Notes under the pieces: generated by a model
The model's input: the letters and a program-made list of their open reading frames with translations, nothing else
Told to the model about the DNA's origin: nothing
The model's database searches: none
Shown: positions 1 through 7,004 of the stretch, piece after piece
Position numbering within the stretch: the stretch's first letter is position 1
Layout of the letters: every line of letters begins with the position of its first letter
Program-made: the position numbers and the translations under genes
Source: Lachnospiraceae bacterium UBA3645
GTDB taxonomy: Bacteria; Bacillota; Clostridia; Lachnospirales; Lachnospiraceae
Assembly (NCBI GenBank): GCA_002373555.1
Contig: DFKM01000169.1
Location: 1 to 17,240 of the forward strand
DNA: 17,240 bases
Direction: 5' to 3'

Positions 1-94
1 GTCCCGGATCCGAAGCAATCTGAGGACCCTGTTTTCAGCCGGGAGCATGTCCATGGAGCGTGACTTGAAGGATTGTAATTCGGAAAGGAAGTCT

Positions 95-1783
95 ATGCTT
101 CTTAATCTGCATGTGAAAAACTTTGCGCTGATCGAGGAGGCGGACCTGGATCTCGGTTCCGGCCTGAACGTGCTGACCGGCGAGACCGGCGCCGGAAAGT
201 CTCTCCTGATCGACGCGGTCGGCGCTGCCCTCGGCGGACGATGCGGCAGCGACGTGATCCGGCACGGAGCTCCCTTTGCTTACACGGAGCTCGTTTTTGA
301 AGTGTCGGAAGAAGATAAGAAAGAACAGCTACACGCCATGGACATCAGCACGGAATATGACTGCATCGTCATTTCCAGAAAGATCCTCCCCGGCCGGAGC
401 GTTCATAAGATCAACGATGAGACCGTCACCTCCCAGAAAGTGCGCGCCGTAACCGCGCTCCTTCTGGACATGCACGGTCAGCATGAGCACCAGTCGCTCA
501 TCAGAAAAGAAAAGCAGCTCGCGATCCTGGATCAGTTCGGCGGCGCGGAGATCGAAAACGCGAAGGAACGCATGTCGAAAGCCTATACCGCATACCTGAA
601 TGCCAGGAAAACGCTGGAGAGCCTGACGATGGATCCGGAAGAACGCCGCCGCGAACTGGATTTCCTCTCCTATGAGATCTCCGAGATCGAAGAGGCGGGC
701 ATGAAGGACGGGGAACGCGAAGAGCTCGAACGGAAATACCGCAGGATGAACAATGCCAGGCGCATCGGCGAAGGACTCGCCGAAGCGGAAAGCTGCCTGA
801 CCTCCGGCGATCCTTCCGCCGAAGAACTTCTCTCCCGTGCCTCGAAGTGCATTTCCGGGATCGTCTCCATGGATGAAGGTGCGCAGCCGCTGTTGGAGAT
901 CCTTGCCCAGACGGAAGATCTGCTCTCGGAAGCAGTCAGGGAACTGGATTCTTATAAGGAAGAGCTCACCTTCGATCCCGAAGAATTCCGCGAGACGGAA
1001 GAGCGGCTGGATGAGCTGCACCGCATCCACAGCAAGTACGGCGAGACGTACGCAGATGTCATGACTGCGCTTTCCGAAAGGAAACGAAGAGAAGAGGAGC
1101 TTCTCGCAGCAGAAGACAAAAAGCTGGCGGCGGAAAAGGAATTTGCCGCGTGCGAAGAAGACCTGAGAGACTGTGCCGACGAACTGACAGGCCTGCGGAA
1201 ACGCCAGATCCCCATGCTGTCGGAGAGGCTGGCTTCCGCCATAAGGGAACTGAATTTCCCGTATGTGGAACTGTTCATCAGCCATGAGCTGAAAAATGCG
1301 CCCGCGCGGGACGGACAGGATGCCGTCGAATTTCTGATCTCCTTAAATGAAGGCGAAGAAGAAAAGCCGCTCGCTTCCGTTGCTTCCGGCGGTGAGCTTT
1401 CCCGGATCATGCTGGCGATCAAGGCGGTCCTTGCCGATAAGGACGAGATTCCCACGCTCATTTTCGATGAGATCGATACCGGCATCAGCGGCCGGACGGC
1501 ACAGAAAGTCTCCGAGAAGCTGTCGGAGATCGGCCGGTTCCGGCAGGTCATCTGCATTTCCCATCTGCCCCAGATCGCGGCAATGGCTGATCATCATTAT
1601 CTGATCGAGAAACAAAGCCGGGCGGGCAGCACGAGCACGCAGATCCGGACGCTCACGGAGAATGAGGCTGTCGATGAGCTCGCGAGGCTCCTGGGCGGAA
1701 CGGAGATCACGGAGGCGGTCTACCAGAATGCGCATGAGATGAAGCTGCTGGCGGGAAAAAAGAAGCGGACAGGATCCGTTTAA
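95..1783 (+). CDS. recN: DNA repair protein RecN
   Basis: RecN is an SMC-like ATPase acting early in double-strand break repair and recombination, in the cytoplasm on DNA. The 562-residue product has Walker A GETGAGKS at residues 29-36. A long coiled-coil-rich middle follows (about 150-380, many E/K/R/L heptads). The ABC signature ASGGELS starts near 430, Walker B LIFDEIDTG near 455-463, and a CISHLPQIAA switch-histidine region comes after it. The length is normal for the family. The frame is open further upstream with ATGs at 47 and 53, but AAGGAAG at 85-91 sits just before ATG 95 and the conserved N-terminus MLLNLHVKNFALI begins there, so 95 is chosen. In many Clostridia recN follows argR; the few bases upstream show no recognisable ArgR C-terminus. 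Family assignment is firm. Confidence 0.97.
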   Translation: MLLNLHVKNFALIEEADLDLGSGLNVLTGETGAGKSLLIDAVGAALGGRCGSDVIRHGAPFAYTELVFEVSEEDKKEQLHAMDISTEYDCIVISRKILPGRSVHKINDETVTSQKVRAVTALLLDMHGQHEHQSLIRKEKQLAILDQFGGAEIENAKERMSKAYTAYLNARKTLESLTMDPEERRRELDFLSYEISEIEEAGMKDGEREELERKYRRMNNARRIGEGLAEAESCLTSGDPSAEELLSRASKCISGIVSMDEGAQPLLEILAQTEDLLSEAVRELDSYKEELTFDPEEFRETEERLDELHRIHSKYGETYADVMTALSERKRREEELLAAEDKKLAAEKEFAACEEDLRDCADELTGLRKRQIPMLSERLASAIRELNFPYVELFISHELKNAPARDGQDAVEFLISLNEGEEEKPLASVASGGELSRIMLAIKAVLADKDEIPTLIFDEIDTGISGRTAQKVSEKLSEIGRFRQVICISHLPQIAAMADHHYLIEKQSRAGSTSTQIRTLTENEAVDELARLLGGTEITEAVYQNAHEMKLLAGKKKRTGSV

Positions 1784-1789
1784 GCAAGA

Positions 1790-1826
1790 CCGGACGGATG
1801 AAATGCGGCTGCATAAGTTCGTCCGG
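1790..1826 (+). terminator. Two-tier hairpin after recN, possible transcript end
   Basis: Seven Watson-Crick pairs (1790-1796 with 1820-1826) extend by three more including two G-U pairs. An inner ATGC-ggct-GCAT hairpin lies at 1803-1814. No T-run follows directly, so it is not a classical intrinsic terminator. It may be a weak terminator or an mRNA 3'-end structure. It lies between recN and the uraA promoter. Confidence 0.4.
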
Positions 1827-1831
1827 ATTCC

Positions 1832-1860
1832 TTGAATCTGCCCCTGTTTTGTGGTATCTT
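1832..1860 (+). promoter_or_regulatory. Sigma-A-type promoter for uraA-upp
   Basis: TTGAAT (1832-1837), a 17-base spacer, then TATCTT (1855-1860). Each hexamer matches the consensus at four of six positions with ideal spacing. Transcription would begin near 1867, giving a leader of about 65 bases before uraA. Confidence 0.6.
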
Positions 1861-1889
1861 ATTCAGGATGAAACTACATAAATGATTTG

Positions 1890-1912
1890 GCGGTGACGAA
1901 AGATGTCACCGC
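1890..1912 (+). promoter_or_regulatory. Perfect 8-bp leader hairpin ahead of uraA
   Basis: GCGGTGAC (1890-1897), loop GAAAGAT, then GTCACCGC (1905-1912). The stem ends just before the ribosome site AAAAGGAGA (1915-1923). No T-run follows, so it is not a terminator. No PyrR-binding consensus or antiterminator partner was seen. A role in initiation control or mRNA stability is inference. Confidence 0.55.
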
Positions 1913-1931
1913 GGGAAAAGGAGACAAATCT

Positions 1932-3323
1932 ATGAACGAAAACGGCAACATCAGGGATGCCAGGACGCTGGGCATGCCCAAGATGCTCCTGCTGGGTCTG
2001 CAGCACATGTTCGCCATGTTCGGAGCAACGATCCTCGTGCCGATCCTGGTCAACGGGTATTTCCACGGAGAAGGTCTTTCCATTCAGGTCACACTGTTAT
2101 TTGCCGGTTTAGGCACACTGTTCTTCCATCTCTGTTCGCGTTTTAAGGTTCCCGCTTTTCTGGGATCTTCCTTCGCATTCCTCGGTGGATTTGCTACAGT
2201 CGCAGAGCTTAAAACCGGCATTTTTGCGGATATGACCTACGGCGAGAAGCTCCCCTATGCCTGCGGCGGCATTGTGATCGCCGGCCTGTCCTATCTGATC
2301 CTTGCGCTGCTGATCAAGGTGGTCGGCGTGCATAAAGTCATGCGCTTCCTGCCCCCTGTCGTCACCGGCCCGATCATCATGTGCATCGGTCTCAGCCTGG
2401 CGCCTTCGGCAGTTTCCAACTGCGAGACCTGCTGGCCGCTGGCGCTCATCGCGCTCTGCACCGTTATCATATTCAATATCTGGGGCAAGGGGATGTGGAA
2501 GATCATCCCGATCCTGATGGGCGTTGTCGTTTCCTATATCTGCGCAGTCATCTTTAACGCGATGGGCATGACGGCTGCGGACGGGAGCCCGCTGCTCGAT
2601 TTTGCAAGCGTTGCATCTGCCAGCTTCGTCGGCCTGCCGCCGCTGCAGATCTGCAAGTTCGATCTTACGGCGATCCTCGTGATGGCACCGATCGCGCTGG
2701 CGACCATGATGGAGCATATCGGCGATATCTCCGCGATCTCCGCGACAGTCGGCGAGAACTTTATCGAAGATCCGGGACTTCACAGAACGATCATCGGCGA
2801 CGGGCTTGCCACGGCGATGTCCGCTTTCTTCGGCGGTCCCGCAAATACGACCTACGGCGAGAACACTGGTGTTCTGGAGCTGTCGCATGTGCATGATCCC
2901 AGAGTCATCCGCATCGCGGCGTATTTCGCGATCATTTTCAGCTTTATCCCGAAGATGGCAGGCGTCATCGGTACCTTGCCCTCCGCCATCATCGGCGGCA
3001 TCAGCTTCGTCCTCTACGGCATGATCTCCGCGATCGGCGTCCGGAATGTGGTCGAGAACCAGGTGGATTTCAAGAAATCCAGGAACCTGATCATCGCAGC
3101 CGTCATCCTGGTCTGCGGACTCGGATTCTCGAACGGCCTTACGTTCACTGTCGGCAGCGCGAACATCACCCTGACCGGTCTGGCTCTGGCTGCGATCTTC
3201 GGCATCCTGCTGAATGCGGTACTGCCCGGAAATGATTACGAATTCGGCAAGAACCCTGTTGGCGATATCCACCGCGGTATCGGAATCAATACATATCCTG
3301 AGAAGAAAGAAGGTAAAAAGTAA
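1932..3323 (+). CDS. uraA: Uracil permease (NCS2 / UraA family)
   Basis: This is a membrane symporter importing uracil for salvage. The 463-residue product is hydrophobic throughout, with many membrane segments, as expected of the 14-helix UraA fold. Substrate-site motifs are clear: the helix-8 TMMEHIGD segment with Glu261 (equivalent to the E. coli UraA glutamate), and [14 protein letters not shown] with Glu310. After EHIG this protein has Asp where E. coli has His. An in-frame ATG at 1887 lacks a ribosome site and would read through the leader hairpin; AAAAGGAGA at 1915-1923 decides for ATG 1932. The stop overlaps the upp start as TAATG, so the two genes are probably translationally coupled and together import and phosphoribosylate uracil. 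Xanthine permease is less likely given the adjacent upp. Confidence 0.94.
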   Translation: MNENGNIRDARTLGMPKMLLLGLQHMFAMFGATILVPILVNGYFHGEGLSIQVTLLFAGLGTLFFHLCSRFKVPAFLGSSFAFLGGFATVAELKTGIFADMTYGEKLPYACGGIVIAGLSYLILALLIKVVGVHKVMRFLPPVVTGPIIMCIGLSLAPSAVSNCETCWPLALIALCTVIIFNIWGKGMWKIIPILMGVVVSYICAVIFNAMGMTAADGSPLLDFASVASASFVGLPPLQICKFDLTAILVMAPIALATMMEHIGDISAISATVGENFIEDPGLHRTIIGDGLATAMSAFFGGPANTTYGENTGVLELSHVHDPRVIRIAAYFAIIFSFIPKMAGVIGTLPSAIIGGISFVLYGMISAIGVRNVVENQVDFKKSRNLIIAAVILVCGLGFSNGLTFTVGSANITLTGLALAAIFGILLNAVLPGNDYEFGKNPVGDIHRGIGINTYPEKKEGKK

Positions 3324-3958
3324 TGTATCTTGACAATGTTAGCATCCTGGATCACCCGCTTCTTCAGCATAAGATCTCTCTCCTGCGCGACAAGAACACC
3401 GGCACGAACGAATTCCGCGCCATGGTCAGCGAGATCGCGATGCTCATGGGATTTGTAGCCTTAAGTGATCTTCCGACCAAGGAAGTCGAGATCGAGACAC
3501 CGCTGGAGACCTGCAGGACTCCCGTGATCGCAGGCAGAAAGCTCGCTGTCGTGCCGATCCTGCGTGCCGGCCTCGGCATGGTGGACGGCATCCTGAAGCT
3601 GGTCCCTTCGGCAAAGGTCGGTCATATCGGACTGTACAGAGACGAAGAGACCCATGAGCCGCACGAATATTACTGCAAGCTGCCGAGCCCGATCGAAGAA
3701 AGAACGATCGTGGTCACGGATCCCATGCTCGCGACCGGCGGATCCGCTGTCGCAGCAGTGAACTTCATCAAGCAGCACGGCGGAAAGAAGATCAAATTCC
3801 TCTGCATCATCGCTGCACCGGAAGGCCTGAAGAGACTGCATGAAGCCCATCCCGATATCCAGATCTATGTCGGACATCTGGACCGCGAGCTGAACGAGAA
3901 CGCCTACATCTGCCCGGGACTCGGCGATGCCGGCGACAGGATCTTCGGAACGAAATAA
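3323..3958 (+). CDS. upp: Uracil phosphoribosyltransferase
   Basis: It converts uracil plus PRPP to UMP and pyrophosphate in the cytoplasm, the committed step of uracil salvage. The 211-residue product is full length. The PRPP loop [13 protein letters not shown] spans about residues 130-142, with Asp133 and the glycines. PILRAGLGM lies near 78, and the C-terminal uracil-binding segment [17 protein letters not shown] closes the protein. The start ATG shares its A with the uraA stop codon, and no strong ribosome site other than purine-rich AAGAAAGAAGG precedes it, which fits translational coupling. A strong terminator follows, so uraA-upp forms a two-gene unit. Confidence 0.98.
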   Translation: MYLDNVSILDHPLLQHKISLLRDKNTGTNEFRAMVSEIAMLMGFVALSDLPTKEVEIETPLETCRTPVIAGRKLAVVPILRAGLGMVDGILKLVPSAKVGHIGLYRDEETHEPHEYYCKLPSPIEERTIVVTDPMLATGGSAVAAVNFIKQHGGKKIKFLCIIAAPEGLKRLHEAHPDIQIYVGHLDRELNENAYICPGLGDAGDRIFGTK

Positions 3959-3964
3959 GTATAC

Positions 3965-3994
3965 AAAAAACCGCCTTTCAGAAAGGCGGTTTTT
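3965..3994. terminator. Bidirectional intrinsic terminator, upp / trpS
   Basis: CCGCCTTT (3971-3978), loop CAG, AAAGGCGG (3982-3989), flanked by six A on the left (3965-3970) and five T on the right (3990-3994). It therefore works as an intrinsic terminator for upp on the plus strand and for trpS, whose stop is at 4001-4003, on the minus strand. Confidence 0.93.
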
Positions 3995-4000
3995 GTGTGC

Positions 4001-5083
4001 TTATTTATATTTTGCTTCCGCTTCCGCGAGCCACTCGGGATCGGTAAAGTAGTTGATCTTCATGGCGCCGCGGACATTGTTCAGTGTCTGTGCCGCTGTC
4101 TTTTCCGCTGTCTCGCTGCCGGTCATCAGGATGTCACGTACATCGGAGAGCCGGCTCTCCCAGTAATGTCTTCTTTCCCGGATCGGGGCGAGCTCTTCGT
4201 TCATGACATTGTTCAGGAACTTCTTGACCTTCACATCGCCGAGGCCGCCGCGCTGGTAGTGGGCTTTCAGCTCATCAAGATTTGCGTATTCGGGCAGATA
4301 CTCTGCAAAGTACTCGTCCCGGCAGCAGGCATCCAGATAGGTGAACACGGTGTTCCCCTCGAGCTTTCCGGGATCGCTGACCTTCAGATGGTCGGGATCC
4401 GTGAACATGCTCATGACTTTTTTCCGTACATCCTCGGCCGGATCGGAGAGATAGATGCAGTTCCCGAGGGATTTGCTCATCTTGGCCTTTCCGTCCGTGC
4501 CGGGCAGGCGCATGCAGGCTTCATTGTCGGGAAGCAGGATGTCGGGCATCGTCAGCACTTCGCCGTAGGTCGTGTTGAATTTGTGCACGATCTCTCTGCA
4601 CTGCTCCAGCATGGGCGCCTGGTCTTCGCCGACAGGCACGGTCGTTGCATTGAAAGCAGTGATATCTGCCGCCTGGGAGATCGGATAGGTGAAGAAGCCG
4701 ACCGGAATGGAGGCATTGAAGCCGCGCATCTGGATCTCGCTCTTGACGGTAGGATTGCGCTGCAGTCTGGAAACCGTGACCAGATTGGCATAATAGAAGG
4801 TCAGTTCGGTCAGCTCCGGGATCATGGACTGGATGAACAGATTGGATTTTGCCGGATCCAGACCTACGGAAAGGTAATCGAGGGCGACCTCCATGATGTT
4901 CTGGCGCACTTTTTCGGGGTGCTCCGCATTGTCCGTGAGCGCCTGCGCATCGGCGATCATAATGAAGATCTTATCGTATTCGCCGCTGTTCTGCAGTTCG
5001 ACTCTTCTTTTTAAGGAACCCACATAATGTCCGAGATGAAGACGGCCGGTGGGACGGTCGCCGGTAAGTATGATTTTTGCCAT
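4001..5083 (-). CDS. trpS: Tryptophan--tRNA ligase
   Basis: This class Ic aminoacyl-tRNA synthetase charges tRNA-Trp in the cytoplasm. The 360-residue product carries the HIGH-equivalent HLGH at residues 16-19, in TGDRPTGRLHLGH, and KMSKS at 201-205 (GKAKMSKSLGN). GEDQAPMLEQCREI follows the expected tryptophan-binding region, and a helical anticodon domain ends the protein. It resembles the longer TrpRS form common in Clostridia. An ATG 18 bases upstream (5101) has no ribosome site; AAGGAG seven bases before ATG 5083 decides the start. It is transcribed alone from its own promoter (5132-5160) and ends at the bidirectional terminator. The leader of about 40 bases is too short for a T-box. Confidence 0.97.
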   Translation of the reverse strand: MAKIILTGDRPTGRLHLGHYVGSLKRRVELQNSGEYDKIFIMIADAQALTDNAEHPEKVRQNIMEVALDYLSVGLDPAKSNLFIQSMIPELTELTFYYANLVTVSRLQRNPTVKSEIQMRGFNASIPVGFFTYPISQAADITAFNATTVPVGEDQAPMLEQCREIVHKFNTTYGEVLTMPDILLPDNEACMRLPGTDGKAKMSKSLGNCIYLSDPAEDVRKKVMSMFTDPDHLKVSDPGKLEGNTVFTYLDACCRDEYFAEYLPEYANLDELKAHYQRGGLGDVKVKKFLNNVMNEELAPIRERRHYWESRLSDVRDILMTGSETAEKTAAQTLNNVRGAMKINYFTDPEWLAEAEAKYK

Positions 5084-5131
5084 TTTTCTGCTCCTTGTCA
5101 TAGGACGGCTGATAAAGCCGATATCTTAAAC

Positions 5132-5160
5132 ATCATAAATGATAGAGCCCAAAAGGTCAA
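5132..5160 (-). promoter_or_regulatory. Sigma-A-type promoter for trpS
   Basis: Read on the minus strand: TTGACC (5160-5155), exactly 17 bases, then TATGAT (5137-5132). Each hexamer has five of six consensus bases, making it one of the best promoter matches in the window. The predicted start is near 5125, about 42 bases before the trpS ATG. Confidence 0.78.
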
Positions 5161-5250
5161 GGAGGCAGAAGGCGTGGATACATTCGGAAAACCTGCATAC
5201 GAAATATGAAATTCGGAGGAATCAGAACGGGATTTTAACGTCCGGAACCC

Positions 5251-5279
5251 TTGCCCGGGAATGATATCTATGGTATAGT
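5251..5279 (+). promoter_or_regulatory. Sigma-A-type promoter for the NSS transporter
   Basis: TTGCCC (5251-5256), a 17-base spacer, TATAGT (5274-5279). Transcription is predicted to start around 5286-5288, so the RNA would begin at, or within a base or two of, the first strand of the pseudoknot at 5287. This strengthens the view that the folded element is the designed 5' end of the mRNA. Confidence 0.68.
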
Positions 5280-5286
5280 TTTGCTC

Positions 5287-5335
5287 TGACACCGTTCAGG
5301 CGGCCGGCGGTGTCAAATGAGGATCCACCGGCCGC
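5287..5335 (+). promoter_or_regulatory. H-type pseudoknot (or paired-hairpin switch) in NSS leader
   Basis: Stem 1 pairs TGACACCG (5287-5294) with CGGTGTCA (5308-5315), eight perfect pairs. Stem 2 pairs GCGGCCGG (5300-5307) with CCGGCCGC (5328-5335), eight perfect all-GC pairs. The strands interlock in the order S1-S2-S1-S2 with loops of 5, 0 and 12 bases, the geometry of a coaxially stacked H-type pseudoknot. If a pseudoknot does not form, the two stems compete as alternative hairpins; a bulged version pairing GGTG (5309-5312) with CACC (5326-5329) is also possible. There is no T-run after it, so control by termination is unlikely; the ribosome site is downstream at 5347-5353. I do not recognise it as a named riboswitch class. 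Confidence 0.65.
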
Positions 5336-5360
5336 GTTCAGTATATTTAGGAGTTGCAAC

Positions 5361-6749
5361 ATGAGTAAGAAAAGAGAATCGTTTTCCGGATCCATCGGAT
5401 TCGTGCTTGCTGCAGCCGGCAGCGCTGTCGGTCTCGGCAATATCTGGAGATTTCCGTTCCTGGCAGCCAGAGACGGCGGAGGCCTGTTCCTGGTCATCTA
5501 TCTGGTGCTGGCACTGACCTTCGGCTTCACGCTTCTGACGGCAGAGGTCGTGATCGGCAGAAACACAAAGAGCAGTCCGCTGACGGCTTACGGAAAGCTC
5601 AGCAAACGCTTTGGCTGGGTCGGCGCGATTGCGAGCATCGTGCCCTTCATGATCCTTCCCTATTACTGCGTAATCGGCGGATGGGTACTGAAGTATTTCC
5701 TGATCTTCCTGTCCGGCTATGGCCTGGATGCCGCGCAGGACGGCTATTTCGGTAGTTTCATTACTGCCCAGTATGAGCCGATCGTGATGCTGGTCATCTT
5801 CCTCGGGATCTGCGCTTTCATTATTTATAAAGGCGTTGCTTCCGGTATCGAACAGTATTCCAAGATCCTGATGCCGGTCCTGATCCTGCTGGTCATCGGC
5901 ATTTCCGTCTTTGCGCTGACGCTCAAATCCACCGATGCGAACGGCAATACCGTCACGGCCCTGCAGGGCATGAAGGTCTATCTGATCCCTTCCTTTGAGG
6001 GGGTTACCTTCAAAAAGTTCCTGCTGATCGTCATGGATGCCGCGGGACAGCTGTTCTACAGCCTGTCGATCGCCATGGGCATCATGGTCGCCTACGGATC
6101 CTATGTGCCGGATGAAGCCAATCTGGTGCAGTCCATCAACCGCATCGAGATCTTTGATACGGCGGTGGCGTTCCTGGCCGGCGTGATGATTATTCCTGCT
6201 GTATTTGTCTTCATGGGACCTGACGGCATGGCTGCCGGTCCGTCCCTGATGTTCGTATCGCTGCCGAAGGTCTTCGCGGCCATGGGCGGTGCCGGACGCG
6301 TGATCGGAACACTGTTCTTTGCAATGGTGCTCTTTGCTGCCGTGACCAGTGCCATGTCCGTACTGGAAGCCGTTGTTTCCGGACTGATCGATCACTTTAA
6401 GCTGTCCCGTACGAAGGGTACGATCCTGGAGTCGGCGATCGCACTGGCGCTCGGCATCCTTGTCTGTCTCGGCTACAATTTATTCTATTTTGAACTGACG
6501 CTGCCGAACGGTGCGGTCGGACAGATCCTGGATATCATGGACTACATTTCCAACTATGTGCTCATGCCGGTCGTATCGATCGCGACATGTATCCTGGTCG
6601 GCTGGGTGCTGAAACCCGAATTTGCCTTTAAGGAAGCCGGAAAGAACGGCGAGGAGCTTGGAAGAAAGGGCCTGTTCACGCTGATGATCAAATTCGTCGC
6701 GCCGGTCATCCTGTCGGTCCTCCTGCTGATGTCGCTGGGCATCCTGTAA
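5361..6749 (+). CDS. Sodium:neurotransmitter-symporter-family amino-acid transporter
   Basis: This is a Na+-coupled amino-acid importer of the LeuT/MhsT family in the cytoplasmic membrane. The 462-residue product has the family's helix-1 signature GSAVGLGNIWRFPF at about 20-33, with Asn27 and Arg30 at the same numbers as in LeuT, followed by DGGGLF. Helix 8 carries VTSAMS near 328-333, fitting the second sodium site. I count 11 membrane segments, like the bacterial 11-helix members rather than the 12-helix LeuT. The frame extends upstream to 5310, but TTAGGAG at 5347-5353 and the conserved N-terminus choose ATG 5361. The substrate is not readable from sequence. The divergent trpS makes tryptophan or another aromatic amino acid a reasonable guess, no more. 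It stands alone between its promoter and a terminator. Confidence 0.93.
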   Translation: MSKKRESFSGSIGFVLAAAGSAVGLGNIWRFPFLAARDGGGLFLVIYLVLALTFGFTLLTAEVVIGRNTKSSPLTAYGKLSKRFGWVGAIASIVPFMILPYYCVIGGWVLKYFLIFLSGYGLDAAQDGYFGSFITAQYEPIVMLVIFLGICAFIIYKGVASGIEQYSKILMPVLILLVIGISVFALTLKSTDANGNTVTALQGMKVYLIPSFEGVTFKKFLLIVMDAAGQLFYSLSIAMGIMVAYGSYVPDEANLVQSINRIEIFDTAVAFLAGVMIIPAVFVFMGPDGMAAGPSLMFVSLPKVFAAMGGAGRVIGTLFFAMVLFAAVTSAMSVLEAVVSGLIDHFKLSRTKGTILESAIALALGILVCLGYNLFYFELTLPNGAVGQILDIMDYISNYVLMPVVSIATCILVGWVLKPEFAFKEAGKNGEELGRKGLFTLMIKFVAPVILSVLLLMSLGIL

Positions 6750-6759
6750 GAATTGAAAC

Positions 6760-6790
6760 AAACGGCTCTTGATAAAAGAGCCGTTTTGTT
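6760..6790 (+). terminator. Intrinsic terminator of the NSS transporter
   Basis: An 11-bp stem: AAACGGCTCTT (6760-6770) pairs with AAGAGCCGTTT (6776-6786) across a five-base loop. TGTTTTAT follows. It begins ten bases after the stop codon. Confidence 0.92.
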
Positions 6791-6860
6791 TTATATTCAT
6801 ATAATCTGAAACAGTATCTGAAATTGTTTTTTGACGATTACCCATAGCAGGAGAATATAA

Positions 6861-7004
6861 ATGGTCATTAATTTTGAAGAGGAACTCGCAAAGTTCCGTC
6901 CGAGCAAGGAAGTGGAAGAGGCGGAGGACGCCATTGTCAATATGAATCTGAAGGATATGACGGACATCATGCTGGAGATCCTGAAGGAAAAGGAGCGTCA
7001 TTAA
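6861..7004 (+). CDS. Small acidic 47-residue protein of unknown function
   Basis: ATG 6861 follows AGCAGGAGAA (6847-6856), a good ribosome site, and the frame runs 47 codons to TAA 7002-7004. The protein starts MVINFEEELAKFRPS and ends EILKEKERH. It is highly charged, rich in Glu and Lys, with no Cys or Trp, no membrane segment and no signal peptide. It is probably helical in two parts (around 2-12 and 16-46). Its stop overlaps the start of the next gene as TAATG, so it is very likely co-translated with the zinc-ribbon/TPR protein and may bind it; that is inference. I do not recognise a family. The codon character matches its neighbours, which together with the ribosome site and coupling supports a real gene. 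Confidence 0.8.
   Translation: MVINFEEELAKFRPSKEVEEAEDAIVNMNLKDMTDIMLEILKEKERH

Noticed and set aside
1..94. Possible C-terminus of an upstream gene (frames ending at 23 or 63)
   Set aside because: The few residues readable in each frame match neither ArgR nor NAD kinase endings that I know; too short to call.
329..1285. Long open minus-strand frame opposite recN, and similar antisense frames at 2109-3272, 5313-6395, 7001-8113, 9010-9978, 10934-11929 and 11951-12973
   Set aside because: They lie antisense to clearly assigned genes, have composition typical of reverse-complemented GC-rich coding sequence and show no recognisable domain.
1784..1931. PyrR attenuator or purine-type riboswitch before uraA
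   Set aside because: The leader after the promoter is only about 65 bases and has no terminator with a T-run nor PyrR-binding consensus.
3995..5014. 339-codon plus-strand frame opposite trpS
   Set aside because: Fully antisense to trpS, whose HIGH and KMSKS motifs are intact; no domain and begins within the terminator.
6800..6836. Perfect TATAAT at 6800-6805 and TTGACG at 6831-6836 before the 47-residue gene
   Set aside because: TATAAT has no acceptable -35 at 15-19 bases (it would fall in the terminator stem), and TTGACG would put the -10 over the ribosome site and start codon. A promoter is probably here but not pinned down.
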